Below are positions 46,201 through 54,020 of a DNA stretch of 64,000 nucleotides, one piece after another. Under the pieces are notes generated by a model. That model had not been told where the DNA came from, did no database searches, and saw only the letters and a list, made by a program, of their open reading frames with translations. Source of the DNA: Arcobacter_B sp049472135. Its GTDB lineage: Bacteria > Campylobacterota > Campylobacteria > Campylobacterales > Arcobacteraceae. Both the position numbers and the translations under genes were made by a program. The stretch spans positions 1-64,000 of the forward strand of contig NZ_JBMOVV010000009.1 in assembly GCF_049472135.1 (NCBI RefSeq), read 5' to 3'. The stretch's first letter is position 1; each line of letters starts with the position of its first letter.

Positions 46201-46310
46201 GGGTATTGCTCAACTGGTAGATTTATCATTGACATTGTTCCAACTAAAACAATAATGATAGAAACTACAGCTGAAAATACTGGATTCTTTATAAAAAATG
46301 AAGAAAACAT
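43212..46310 (-). CDS. RND efflux pump inner-membrane transporter (HAE1/AcrB family)
   Basis: 1032 residues, the full AcrB length, with twelve TM helices. Recognisable features are the N-terminal FFIKNPVFSAVVSIIIVL and the TM4 proton-relay stretch GIVVDDAIIVIENVERHM with paired aspartates. Others are LVLSSVFIPVAFMGG, LEYKIPYDSTDFV, and TSLAFTLGVVPLALSSGAGAAS near the end. It exports drugs, bile-type detergents or solvents with the MFP and TolC-like partners. It is one base downstream of the MFP gene. Confidence 0.96.
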   Translation of the reverse strand: MFSSFFIKNPVFSAVVSIIIVLVGTMSMINLPVEQYPRVIPPQIIVSAAYPGASAETIAKTVAAPIEEKINGANSMIYMNSVASDNGTVSINVFFEVGTNPNDAKIDVNNRVQTALSKLPEQVQRQGVNVQERSPSLLQVIMLHSPSNAHDIKYLSNYALINIVDDLKRINGVGDATIFGAKDYSIRVWIDPAKLAKQKLTTVELIDAIKEQNAQYAAGKFASEPIINKQMFTYTLQTQERMSSPEEFGNIIIRANEDGSALTLKDVATIELGAQSYNMTTKLNNSPAIPIGIFLQSGANALETAQAVEKVLEDASKTFPAGLEYKIPYDSTDFVEISIKEVAKTFLEAIILVIAIIFLFLQNWRATLIPVLAVPVSIIGAFAGMYALGFSINLLTLFGLVLAIGIVVDDAIIVIENVERHMSEGMSAKEASFKAMREVSSALIAIVLVLSSVFIPVAFMGGLSGEMYRQFAITIVVSIAISGFVALTLTPSLCAIMLKDNHQKPRGFFAWFNKMFDKATEKYSYLVQKTIRYSILSILLFGGLIFVSYDMMKDLKTGLVPQEDQGTIFLFSYNPPGSSLSRTENLTNEINQIVMKDENVEDVVSLAGLDLVTFGQRTHAAATIIKLSDWDERPDLSQHASVINQKFNKELMATSDGFTFGVLPPPIMGMSISGGFEMYVQDRSGGKVEDLSKYVNQIVAKANQRKELQGVRTSLNPNIPQYRILVDTKKAKAKGVRVDDIYNTLSTTFGSYYVNDFNLYGRTYKVNLQAKADYRKGEEDLKFVLVKGKDGKLVPISSLVTVKPIVGADIIERFNLFQAAKVSGQPALGYSSGDALNAIEEVAKEVLPQGYTISWVGTAYQEKQISSSSAQAFIFGIVLLFLILAAQYGRWLLPISVLLAVPFAIFGAIVATHLRGLENDIYFQVGLLVLAGLAAKNAILIVEFALQKQKEGLGLVEAAVEAAKIRLRPIIMTSLAFTLGVVPLALSSGAGAASRHSLGTGVIGGMLAATFLAIIFIPLFYILVSKLSKSKN

Positions 46311-46311
46311 A

Positions 46312-47412
46312 TTATTTTCCTATTACTTGTACTTTTGTATCTGGTCTTAGTTTAGCAATATTACTAACTACAACTTTATCACTAACTTTTAATCCACTTT
46401 TTACAACGATTCCACTATCCAATAATGTTCCTAGTTTTACAGGTTTTAATTTTGCAATATTATTTTCAAGAACATATACAAAATCTCCATTTGCAGTTTT
46501 TAATACAGCCTCTTCAGGAATAATATGAACATCTTTAACTGTAATATTATTTAATTGTACTCTTGTGAACTCACCTACTATTAAATCTGAATTTTTGTTA
46601 TCAAATTTTGCTCTTAAAAGTAAAGTATCTGTATTTTCATCTAACTTAGGTGAAATATAATCAATCTCTCCTTTATAAGTTTTATTTAATACATTTAAAG
46701 TCACATCTACTTTCTTACTTTTCACTTGACCTAAAAAGCTTTGAACATCATCTTTTGTAAGGGAAAACTGTACATGAACGGGATCAACAGCCGTAATTGT
46801 TACTAATAAAGAATTAGAAGAATTAGTTCCAACATAATCTCCTATATCACTTTTTTTAATTCCTACTACTCCACTAATAGGAGCTTCAACTGTCGCATAA
46901 TCATATTCAATTTTTGCCTTTGCCAAATTTGCTTTACTGCTTTCAAGTTGAGCTTTTGCATCTTGATATGAGTAAACATACTCATCATATTTTTGAATAC
47001 TAATAGAGTTTGTTTTTAAAAGTTTATTTGCTCTTAAATAATCTTTATGAGATTTATCATAATTTGCTTGTGCTTTTTTTACACTTGCATTTGCCATATT
47101 TAAATTTGTTTTATAAACATCCTCTTCTATCTTATATAAAAGTTGTCCTTTTTCTACAAACGCTCCTTCTTTAAAAAACTTCTCCTCTAAAGTTCCAGAA
47201 ACTCTTGCTATTACATTTACTTCTTCAAAAGGTTTTATTACAGCTGGATATTTTTTTGAAATTGTTGGTGTCTCATTTTTTACTTCAAATACCTTTACTG
47301 GAAGAGCAGGTCTTGGCTTTACAACTTGTGTTTGTTGTGTTTGTTTTTCATCTGTACATGCATTAAAACCTAATGCAATTAATAAAACTAGGGGTAAAAC
47401 TCTTTTTTTCAT
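46312..47412 (-). CDS. RND efflux periplasmic adaptor (MFP), lipoprotein
   Basis: 366-residue membrane fusion protein. A lipobox LIALGFNAC is at about residues 11-19. The barrel-sandwich hybrid domain has VIARVSGTLEEKFFKEG and YATVEAPISGVVGIKK flanking a helical hairpin. A beta-barrel and membrane-proximal domain follow. The start overlaps the TolC-like stop (ATGA). It bridges the RND pump and outer membrane channel. Confidence 0.94.
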   Translation of the reverse strand: MKKRVLPLVLLIALGFNACTDEKQTQQTQVVKPRPALPVKVFEVKNETPTISKKYPAVIKPFEEVNVIARVSGTLEEKFFKEGAFVEKGQLLYKIEEDVYKTNLNMANASVKKAQANYDKSHKDYLRANKLLKTNSISIQKYDEYVYSYQDAKAQLESSKANLAKAKIEYDYATVEAPISGVVGIKKSDIGDYVGTNSSNSLLVTITAVDPVHVQFSLTKDDVQSFLGQVKSKKVDVTLNVLNKTYKGEIDYISPKLDENTDTLLLRAKFDNKNSDLIVGEFTRVQLNNITVKDVHIIPEEAVLKTANGDFVYVLENNIAKLKPVKLGTLLDSGIVVKSGLKVSDKVVVSNIAKLRPDTKVQVIGK

Positions 47413-48638
47413 TTAATATATTCCTTTATATTTTTTCCACTATGATAAATAATATTTGCCTTTTTTATTTCTAAATCATAAAAGGCATTTTTTAAAACAC
47501 TAATTGCTTCATATTTCTCACTAAGAGACTCTAAAAAAGCGATATTATCGATAAGTCCACTTTGATACTTTGATTTAATAACTTCATATGCACTATTAGC
47601 AGCCATTAATCCTGCTTGTGCAGATTTTATTTTGACTTTTGCAATACTATAAGCTTTATTTGCAAGTTTTAAATCTGTTAAGGCTTTATTTTTTTCATAT
47701 TCATATTTAGCTTTTGAACTTGCATATTTTTTTAAACTTGATTCATATTTCTCTTTTGTTTCACCAAATGAGTAAAGATTCCATTTCAAATTTAAAGAAA
47801 GAATATTTTGATCATCATTTGCAACTTGATAACCACTATTATCATAGTTCATATCAGAATAAGTGTATGTATTACTTAATGTGATTGTAGGAAGATAATC
47901 ACTTTTTACAGCCTGAGCATTTTCATATAAAGAGCTTACTTGGAAACCTAAAGACTCAATATCAGCTCTATTCTTCTTATTTTCGTTATTTTCAACTAGT
48001 TTGATTGAAGAGCCATCCTCAATAGAAATATTCTGACCTGTTATATACTCTAAATTATGAATAATAGTTTGAAGTTGCAATTCTATTTCATGAAGGTTTA
48101 CATTTGCGCTTTGTGCTCTAAATATTATCTTTTGAAGTTCATCTTTAGTTGTTGTTCCTGCATCTAAAAATCTACTTAGTCTTTTATGTTGTGCATTTAA
48201 CTGTTCTATCTCTTTATTTTTTGCATCTTTTTTTGCTAATAAAGAAAGGTAGTTATAATAAAGAGTAGTCACATCTAAAGCTAATTGATTTTTTATAAAT
48301 GCCAAATCTAACTGTTTTGATTTTATACTCATTTCATAACTTGAGTATCTATCATATTTTTTGCCACCATCATATAATACATAATCAAGTGAAGCACTAA
48401 CAGAAGAACTACTATTTGGTGTTGCTGCTGTTTCATTTTTGGCTTTAGAATAATTTGCATTAAGATTTAAACTTGGCAAGTAAGAACTTCTTACACTTTT
48501 ATACTCTTTATTTAATGATTCTAAATCATTTTTATATGAGTCTACTAATCTATTTTTAATAGATAAATCAATTAGTTCATCTAAATTCTGTCCCATAAGA
48601 AATATGGGGATTAGAAATAAGAAATAAAACTTTTTCAA
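47409..48638 (-). CDS. TolC-family outer membrane efflux protein
   Basis: 409 residues with a signal peptide (FYFLFLIPIFLMG) and two OEP repeats of long coiled helices, for example SLNKEYKSVRSSYLPSLNLN and LKLANKAYSIAKVKIKSAQ. The start is TTG with AGGAGT 3-9 bases upstream. It is the first gene of the efflux operon, and the divergent marR operator region begins 18 bases before it. Confidence 0.92.
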   Translation of the reverse strand: MKKFYFLFLIPIFLMGQNLDELIDLSIKNRLVDSYKNDLESLNKEYKSVRSSYLPSLNLNANYSKAKNETAATPNSSSSVSASLDYVLYDGGKKYDRYSSYEMSIKSKQLDLAFIKNQLALDVTTLYYNYLSLLAKKDAKNKEIEQLNAQHKRLSRFLDAGTTTKDELQKIIFRAQSANVNLHEIELQLQTIIHNLEYITGQNISIEDGSSIKLVENNENKKNRADIESLGFQVSSLYENAQAVKSDYLPTITLSNTYTYSDMNYDNSGYQVANDDQNILSLNLKWNLYSFGETKEKYESSLKKYASSKAKYEYEKNKALTDLKLANKAYSIAKVKIKSAQAGLMAANSAYEVIKSKYQSGLIDNIAFLESLSEKYEAISVLKNAFYDLEIKKANIIYHSGKNIKEYIK

Positions 48639-48655
48639 AAAAACTCCTTTAAATT

Positions 48656-48675
48656 TTATCTTTCCAGAAAGATAA
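48656..48675. promoter_or_regulatory. MarR-type operator 1
   Basis: TTATCTTTC-CA-GAAAGATAA: 9-base arms and a 2-base centre. It lies 18 bases before the TolC-like gene. It shares the core TATCTTTCCAGAAAGATA with operator 2. Confidence 0.8.
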
Positions 48676-48690
48676 CATTAGTTTCCTTAA

Positions 48691-48714
48691 ATATATCTTT
48701 CCAGAAAGATATAT
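48691..48714. promoter_or_regulatory. MarR-type operator 2
   Basis: ATATATCTTTC-CA-GAAAGATATAT: 11-base arms with the same core as operator 1, centre-to-centre 37 bases. It is 33 bases before the marR ATG, where it would cover a marR promoter. Confidence 0.8.
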
Positions 48715-48746
48715 TTCTTTAATATTTTTTATGGTAATATTTCAAA

Positions 48747-49223
48747 ATGGAAAAACAACATTTAGATAAATTTTTTAATGAAACAGCACAAGACCCTAAA
48801 TATGAGCAATTTGCCATTGCACTACCTATGACTCTAATCTATAGAAATCTTTTTAATGAAACAGAACACTATATAAAAGAGAAATTTGATTTAAGTCATT
48901 CAGAAATAGATGTATTAGCAGCTTTATATTTCAATGGTAAAATACTATCTCCCACAGATTTATACTCAGCTACTGTATTTTCATCAGGAGGAATGACAAA
49001 AGTTTTAAAAAAGCTAGAACAAAGAGATTTAATATCAAGAAGTCCTTCTCCTCAAGATAAAAGAAGTATGTTAGTATCTTTAGAAAAAGCAGGAGAAGAC
49101 ATAACACTTAAATGCTTAGATGAAATGGTTGAAAGTAGAAAAGAGTTATTTAATACTTTAGATGAAAAAGAGTATGAAATATTAAAAGAGATATTAAAAA
49201 AGCTTACTTATAAGCTTTTTTAA
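48747..49223 (+). CDS. MarR family transcriptional regulator
   Basis: 158-residue winged-helix regulator. Domain features are LSHSEIDVLAALYFNG, ILSPTDLYSATVFSSGGMTK (recognition helix region), and the wing RDLISRSPSPQDKRSMLVSL with the conserved DxRS. It is divergent from the efflux operon. The two palindromes in the shared gap are the likely targets for repression of the pump and autorepression. The leader is short and lacks a clear ribosome site. Confidence 0.92.
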   Translation: MEKQHLDKFFNETAQDPKYEQFAIALPMTLIYRNLFNETEHYIKEKFDLSHSEIDVLAALYFNGKILSPTDLYSATVFSSGGMTKVLKKLEQRDLISRSPSPQDKRSMLVSLEKAGEDITLKCLDEMVESRKELFNTLDEKEYEILKEILKKLTYKLF

Positions 49224-49235
49224 TTCTATTATTGC

Positions 49236-50411
49236 TTAGTCTTTACAAAGACATAGTACATAGTCTTTGTAGTTTGTTTTAGTATTATCTTTTAGGTAGA
49301 CTCTTGGGACTCTTTTATCTACCATACATACGATTTCGTAGTTGATTGTATTTAGAAGGTTTGCTACACTATCGATTGAGATTCCATCTTTGTTATTTCC
49401 TCCGTATAGTACTACCTCATCACCCATTTTTACATCAAGGTTTGTTACGTCTATGATACATTGATCCATACAGATGTTTCCTAGTACTGGAACTATTTTG
49501 TTTTTTACTAGAACTTTTGCTTTGTTTGAAAGCATTCTTGTGTAGCCATCTGCATAGCCTATTGGTAGGATTGCGATTTTTGTTTTGTGTTCACATTTAT
49601 ATGTAAGTCCGTAGCTTATGCCTGATCCTGCTTCTATTTCTTTTACTTGGGCTATTTTTGCTTTTAGACACATCACTTCTTTTAGATTTACTCTTTTATG
49701 ATTTACACTTTGTGAAGGGTATAAACCATATAGCATGATACCTGCTCTTACCATATCGAAGTTAAACTCAGGCATATCTATGATAGCAGCACTATTTGAA
49801 ACGTGTTTGATAGGTATAGTTAAACCTTTTTCTTCTATTTGCTCTACTATTTTACTGAACTTTTCTACTTGTGTTTTTGTATATGTTTTATCTAGTTCAT
49901 CTGCTGCTGCGAAGTGAGTATAAATACCCTCAATCACTATGTTATCTAGCTTGTTTATCTGTAAAACTGTGTTTACTGTATCTTCACTACATAGCATACC
50001 TAGACGGTTCATACCGCTATCTATTTTTATATGAACTACGATATTTTTATTTAGTTGTTTGGCTACTTTTGAGAACTCTTGGGCTTGTTCTAGTGAATAT
50101 ATTGTTTGGATTATGTTGTTTTCTATTATCTCTTGGGCTAAGTGTTCAGGTGTGTATCCTAAGACCATGATTTGAGTTTCTTTAAACTCTTTTCTTAACT
50201 GAAGTGCTTCACTTAAAGTAGCAACAGCAAATCTATCTGCTCCATTTTCAAGCAATGTCTGAGCGATAGCAACTGCTCCATGACCATAACCATCTGCTTT
50301 TATAACAGCTGATATTTTAGTCTTAGGATTAGTAATTCTTCTTACTTCTCGAATATTATTTGCTAAATTATCTAAGTTTATTTCAGCCCATACTGCTCTT
50401 GTTAAGTCCAA
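49236..50411 (-). CDS. alr: Alanine racemase
   Basis: PLP enzyme interconverting L- and D-alanine. 391 residues. PLP lysine K38 is in AVIKADGYGHG, and the second catalytic tyrosine region is SGISYGLTYK with ILPIGYADGY after it. It is clustered with the AGCS symporter, dadA and ridA, so it may work mainly in alanine catabolism (DadX-like) as well as peptidoglycan supply. Codon choice in the 5' two-thirds differs slightly from neighbours, with more G/T-rich codons. Confidence 0.95.
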   Translation of the reverse strand: MDLTRAVWAEINLDNLANNIREVRRITNPKTKISAVIKADGYGHGAVAIAQTLLENGADRFAVATLSEALQLRKEFKETQIMVLGYTPEHLAQEIIENNIIQTIYSLEQAQEFSKVAKQLNKNIVVHIKIDSGMNRLGMLCSEDTVNTVLQINKLDNIVIEGIYTHFAAADELDKTYTKTQVEKFSKIVEQIEEKGLTIPIKHVSNSAAIIDMPEFNFDMVRAGIMLYGLYPSQSVNHKRVNLKEVMCLKAKIAQVKEIEAGSGISYGLTYKCEHKTKIAILPIGYADGYTRMLSNKAKVLVKNKIVPVLGNICMDQCIIDVTNLDVKMGDEVVLYGGNNKDGISIDSVANLLNTINYEIVCMVDKRVPRVYLKDNTKTNYKDYVLCLCKD

Positions 50412-50450
50412 TTTTCTCTCCTATTTCGTACTTATTATTACATGATATTC

Positions 50451-50498
50451 TTATGAAGACAATATAAAGAAGCACAAAACTTTATATTGTCTTCATAA
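50451..50498. repeat. Perfect 19-bp inverted repeat between the symporter gene and alr
   Basis: Arms at 50451-50469 and 50480-50498 are exact complements around a 10-base loop. It lies between the AGCS symporter gene and alr in the same transcript direction. There is no U-run, so attenuation, RNA processing or partial termination are more likely than a classic terminator. Confidence 0.75.
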
Positions 50499-50511
50499 AA
50501 GTAACATAAGC

Positions 50512-50534
50512 ACAAGAAAGCAAAACTTTCTTGT
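50512..50534 (-). terminator. Hairpin just after the AGCS symporter gene
   Basis: ACAAGAAAG (50512-50520) and CTTTCTTGT (50526-50534) form a 9-base stem with a 5-base loop, starting 11 bases after the symporter stop on the minus strand. It could stabilise or end that transcript. Confidence 0.45.
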
Positions 50535-50545
50535 ACTAATTGTCT

Positions 50546-52054
50546 CTACTTATATTTTTTTATTTCGCCTGAATCAATTCTTGCAAGATATGACTGTAAT
50601 TCTTTTTTTACAACTGGCATTAAGTAGTATAAACCAATGATATTAAAAATCGACATTGCAAACATAGCAGCATCTGAGAAGTCAATTGCTGCACTAAAGC
50701 TAATACTTGTACCAACAATTACAAATAAACAAAACATAGTTTTATAAACAAGTTCAGTTTTCTTACCCTCTCCAAACAGATAAGTCCATGCTTTTAGTCC
50801 ATAGTAAGACCATGAAATCATCGTAGAGAATGCAAATAAAACAATACAAAGTGTTAATAAGTATTCAAAAATTGGTGACGTTTGTGTAAATGCAGCTGAT
50901 GTTAAAGTAACACCTGTTAATTCACCTGTATTAACTCCCGCAATAATAATAACTAAGGCAGTCATTGTACAAATCACAACTGTATCAATAAACGGCTCTA
51001 ATAATGAAACTAAACCTTCTGTTACTGGCTCTTTTGTTTTTACTGCTGAGTGAGCAATAGCAGCAGAACCTACACCTGCTTCATTTGAGAAAGTTGCTCT
51101 TTTTAGACCTTGTATCAATGCCCCAAGGAATCCACCTGCTACACCAGCACCAGTAAATGCACCTACAAATATTTGCTCTAAAGCCCAACCAATTTTGTCA
51201 TAGTTAGCTGCTAAAACGATTAGAGCCATTCCTATATAAAGAAAAGCCATTGATGGAACTAGTTTTGAAGTAACTGCACCAATTGAAGGCATACCACCGA
51301 TAATAACACTAGCAATTAAAACAGCTAAAATAACACCAGTAACCCAACCATATCCAGGAGCAATATCAAATGTTTGAACAATCATCGCATTTGCTTGATT
51401 TCCTTGGAATAAGTTTCCAGCACCAAGAGCTGAGAATATTGTCATAATAGCAAAACCTACAGCAAAGAACTTACCAAGAGTTGCATAACCACCCTCTTTG
51501 AAACCTTTAGAAAGGTAATACATAGGACCACCTGATACAGTACCATCAGGGTTTACATTTCTATACTTTACACCTAAAGTACACTCTGTAAACTTTGATG
51601 CCATACCAAATAAACCACATAAAATCATCCAAAATGTAGCCCCAGGTCCACCAATAGCAATAGCAACACCAACACCAGCGATATTACCAAGTCCTACTGT
51701 ACCTGAAAGTGCAGAAGTAAGGGCTTGAAAGTGTGAAACTTCACCAGATTTCTTTTCATCAGGATTAGTATATTTTCCAGAAACAATATCTACAGCTAGT
51801 CTAAATCTTTTAAATTGAACAAATCCAAAATATATAGTAAATACAATAGCTGCAATAAATAACCATCCTACAATTAAAGGAAATGAAACACCATCTTCAA
51901 TTGAAGCACCAAAAAAGATAGCATTAGCAAACCAACCTAAATAATCACTAAAAAACTGATCTATTTGTTTATCAATACCTATAACTTCTTCTGCAAAACC
52001 AAGGCTTGGCAGAGATAAAACTGCTATATATAGCAATACATTTTTTAATATCAT
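50546..52054 (-). CDS. Alanine/glycine:cation symporter (AGCS family)
   Basis: 502-residue sodium-coupled uptake protein for alanine or glycine. A signal-like N-terminus is followed by about ten TM segments. The family signatures are SGTVGLGNIAGVGVAIAIGG, GPMYYLSKGFKEGG and KRATFSNEAGVGSAAIAHS. Located 34 bases downstream of dadA and upstream of alr, it would import the substrate of the pathway. Confidence 0.95.
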   Translation of the reverse strand: MILKNVLLYIAVLSLPSLGFAEEVIGIDKQIDQFFSDYLGWFANAIFFGASIEDGVSFPLIVGWLFIAAIVFTIYFGFVQFKRFRLAVDIVSGKYTNPDEKKSGEVSHFQALTSALSGTVGLGNIAGVGVAIAIGGPGATFWMILCGLFGMASKFTECTLGVKYRNVNPDGTVSGGPMYYLSKGFKEGGYATLGKFFAVGFAIMTIFSALGAGNLFQGNQANAMIVQTFDIAPGYGWVTGVILAVLIASVIIGGMPSIGAVTSKLVPSMAFLYIGMALIVLAANYDKIGWALEQIFVGAFTGAGVAGGFLGALIQGLKRATFSNEAGVGSAAIAHSAVKTKEPVTEGLVSLLEPFIDTVVICTMTALVIIIAGVNTGELTGVTLTSAAFTQTSPIFEYLLTLCIVLFAFSTMISWSYYGLKAWTYLFGEGKKTELVYKTMFCLFVIVGTSISFSAAIDFSDAAMFAMSIFNIIGLYYLMPVVKKELQSYLARIDSGEIKKYK

Positions 52055-52088
52055 TTTATTCTCCTATAACTTTTAAAACTTAAACTTA

Positions 52089-53327
52089 TTACCCTTGATA
52101 AAATGCTGAGAATAACAACACATCTTCATTAGTCTCATTTTTACCATCTTTTGTAATCACATCCCCTATTATCTTTCCAATTGCAGGTGCAAAAGTAATA
52201 CCTAACCATCCAAGTCCCGTAGCATGAACTAGATTGTTGTATCTCTCATCAAAACCAATAATTGGCATATCATTTGGAGTAAGTGGTCTAAAGCCTGTCC
52301 ACTCAACTTGTTCTTCCATCTCAAACTTATTAGTATAAAGACCTAAATTCTTATGAATACTATCGATTTGTTTTCTTACAACTTCTGGATTTGTAGTTCC
52401 AAGCTCTAACTTTGAAGTCATTCTAACTGTGTTTCTTCTTGGAGTCATAGCTATAAATAAATCTGCAAAAAGAGATGATGTTTTTGGTTTTAGCTCATCT
52501 TTCATTTTAAAAGTTATGCTATAGCCCTTTGCAGGTGTCATCATAAACTTATTTTTTGCTTGCTTTGCAAGTGTATCATTAGCCCCCGTTGATAATACAA
52601 AAGTTTCAGCCTCGTAAGAGCCTTTTGATGTTCTGATTTTACTTACCTTTGAACCTTCAAACTCTAATCTTTGAACTTCTTCATTTAATAAAAACTCTAC
52701 ACCCTTTGATTCAAGATATTTTTTAAGCTCATGCATAAATTCACCTGGATCTACATGACCGTTTTCTTTTAATAAAATAGAACCAATTACTTTTTCATTT
52801 AAGATAGGCATATACTCTTTTGTTCTCTCTTTTGAAAGAATCTCATAAGCATCAGGATTAGTACAATGAGCTGCTTTTGCATCAAATGTATTTTGTTCAG
52901 TATAAATCATAAGTAATCCATCTTTACAAAAGTGAAAGTCCATACCATCATTTTTTACCATTGATTCATACATATCTAAACTTATTTGCCCATATCTTTC
53001 AAATAAAGCTAAAGTTCTTTTTAATCTAGCCTCAGTTGCACTAGCTGCAAATTTTAAAAGCCATTTATATAAGTGTAAATCAAAAGTTGGATGAACACTT
53101 GCAGGTGATTCACCTTTTGCCATAAGTTTTAAAGTATCTAAAACTACTCCTGGAGCACTTAGTGGTGCTTTTTTAAATGCTGATAAAAGTCCTGCATTTC
53201 CAAATGAAGTTCCATCAGTAATATCATTTTTCTCAATTACTGTAACTTCTCTTCCACTTTTTTGTAAGCAGTAAGCACTCATAAGTCCAATACAACCACC
53301 ACCTACAATCACTACATCTTTTTTCAT
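52089..53327 (-). CDS. dadA: D-amino acid dehydrogenase
   Basis: FAD-dependent oxidation of D-alanine to pyruvate and ammonia, feeding electrons to the respiratory chain. 412 residues. It has the dinucleotide motif VVIVGGGCIGLMSAY at the N-terminus and the TDGTSFGNAGLLSA stretch typical of DadA. The C-terminal VEWTGFRPLTPNDMPIIG and HATGLGWLGITFAPA complete the FAD site. It lies in the order ridA-dadA-symporter-alr. Confidence 0.93.
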   Translation of the reverse strand: MKKDVVIVGGGCIGLMSAYCLQKSGREVTVIEKNDITDGTSFGNAGLLSAFKKAPLSAPGVVLDTLKLMAKGESPASVHPTFDLHLYKWLLKFAASATEARLKRTLALFERYGQISLDMYESMVKNDGMDFHFCKDGLLMIYTEQNTFDAKAAHCTNPDAYEILSKERTKEYMPILNEKVIGSILLKENGHVDPGEFMHELKKYLESKGVEFLLNEEVQRLEFEGSKVSKIRTSKGSYEAETFVLSTGANDTLAKQAKNKFMMTPAKGYSITFKMKDELKPKTSSLFADLFIAMTPRRNTVRMTSKLELGTTNPEVVRKQIDSIHKNLGLYTNKFEMEEQVEWTGFRPLTPNDMPIIGFDERYNNLVHATGLGWLGITFAPAIGKIIGDVITKDGKNETNEDVLLFSAFYQG

Positions 53328-53349
53328 TTTATCTCTCCATAATTTTTTA

Positions 53350-53724
53350 CTATCTTTTTGCTATTGCTTCTATTTCAATTAATGCATCTTTTGGAAGTCT
53401 TGATACTTCATATGTAGCTCTTGCAGGGAAAGGTTCACTAAAGTAGCTTCCATAAATCTCATTTACAACTACAAAATCTTCTAAATTTTTTAAAAGAATA
53501 GTTGTTTTTGTAATGTCTTTCATTTCTAAACCAGCTTCTTCTAAAATAAACTTGATGTTTTCTAAAGATTGTTTTGCTTGATCTTTTATATGCTCTCCCG
53601 CAAACTCTCCTGTATTTTCATCAATTGGTAATTGACCCGACACAAAGATAAAACCATCTTTATCTACAGCTTGAGAATAAGGTCCTATTGCACTTGGTGC
53701 TTTTAGTGAATTTATTGCTTTCAT
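53350..53724 (-). CDS. ridA: RidA family 2-iminobutanoate/2-iminopropanoate deaminase
   Basis: 124-residue RidA protein. I chose the ATG at 53724, which has AAAGGAAT 6 bases upstream, over an upstream codon at 53754. Motifs are APSAIGPYSQAV, FVSGQLPID and the C-terminal FPARATYEVSRLPKDALIEIE with the catalytic arginine. It clears the imine made by DadA, which explains its place as first gene of the alanine cluster. Confidence 0.93.
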   Translation of the reverse strand: MKAINSLKAPSAIGPYSQAVDKDGFIFVSGQLPIDENTGEFAGEHIKDQAKQSLENIKFILEEAGLEMKDITKTTILLKNLEDFVVVNEIYGSYFSEPFPARATYEVSRLPKDALIEIEAIAKR

Positions 53725-53795
53725 TTTTATTCCTTTATGATAATTTTTTCTCATTGAAGTCAGTATATAATAAAATTTTATCGTTGTAAATAGTT

Positions 53796-53814
53796 TTTAT
53801 CACAAATTGATAAA
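53796..53814. promoter_or_regulatory. Inverted repeat in the ridA/regulator gap
   Basis: TTTATCA-CAAAT-TGATAAA (7-base arms, 5-base spacer) lies 72 bases upstream of the ridA ATG. It is a plausible operator for the divergent DauR-like regulator. Confidence 0.4.
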
Positions 53815-53926
53815 TTTTTATTGTATTTTTTATACAGTTATTGCTTTTTTCTTATATAAAAGTCACTTTTACTGTCTAAAAATTGATATTTTAAAGAAAC
53901 TAATAACTTTTATCAAAATTAATCTA

Positions 53927-53959
53927 CAATTTATTATTGATGTAATAACAATTTATTAT
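53927..53959 (+). promoter_or_regulatory. Direct repeats before the dauR-like promoter
   Basis: CAATTTATTAT occurs at 53927-53937 and 53949-53959, a 22-base period (two helical turns) that ends 4 bases before the -35 element. This suggests a regulator or UP-like site. Confidence 0.45.
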
Positions 53960-53963
53960 CACA

Positions 53964-53992
53964 TTGACATTTTTTTATATATTTCTTATAAT
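53964..53992 (+). promoter_or_regulatory. Consensus sigma70 promoter of the dauR-like gene
   Basis: TTGACA (53964-53969), a 17-base spacer and TATAAT (53987-53992): a perfect consensus, unusual among the promoters seen here. The TTG start is 28 bases further on. Confidence 0.8.
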
Positions 53993-54020
53993 TCACCAAT
54001 CAAACACTAAAAGGTAAATT

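Noticed and set aside
45972..46528. Open frames on the strand opposite the RND pump and MFP genes
   Set aside because: They lie fully inside well-supported genes, have biased cysteine/serine/isoleucine-rich composition and no ribosome sites; they are shadows.
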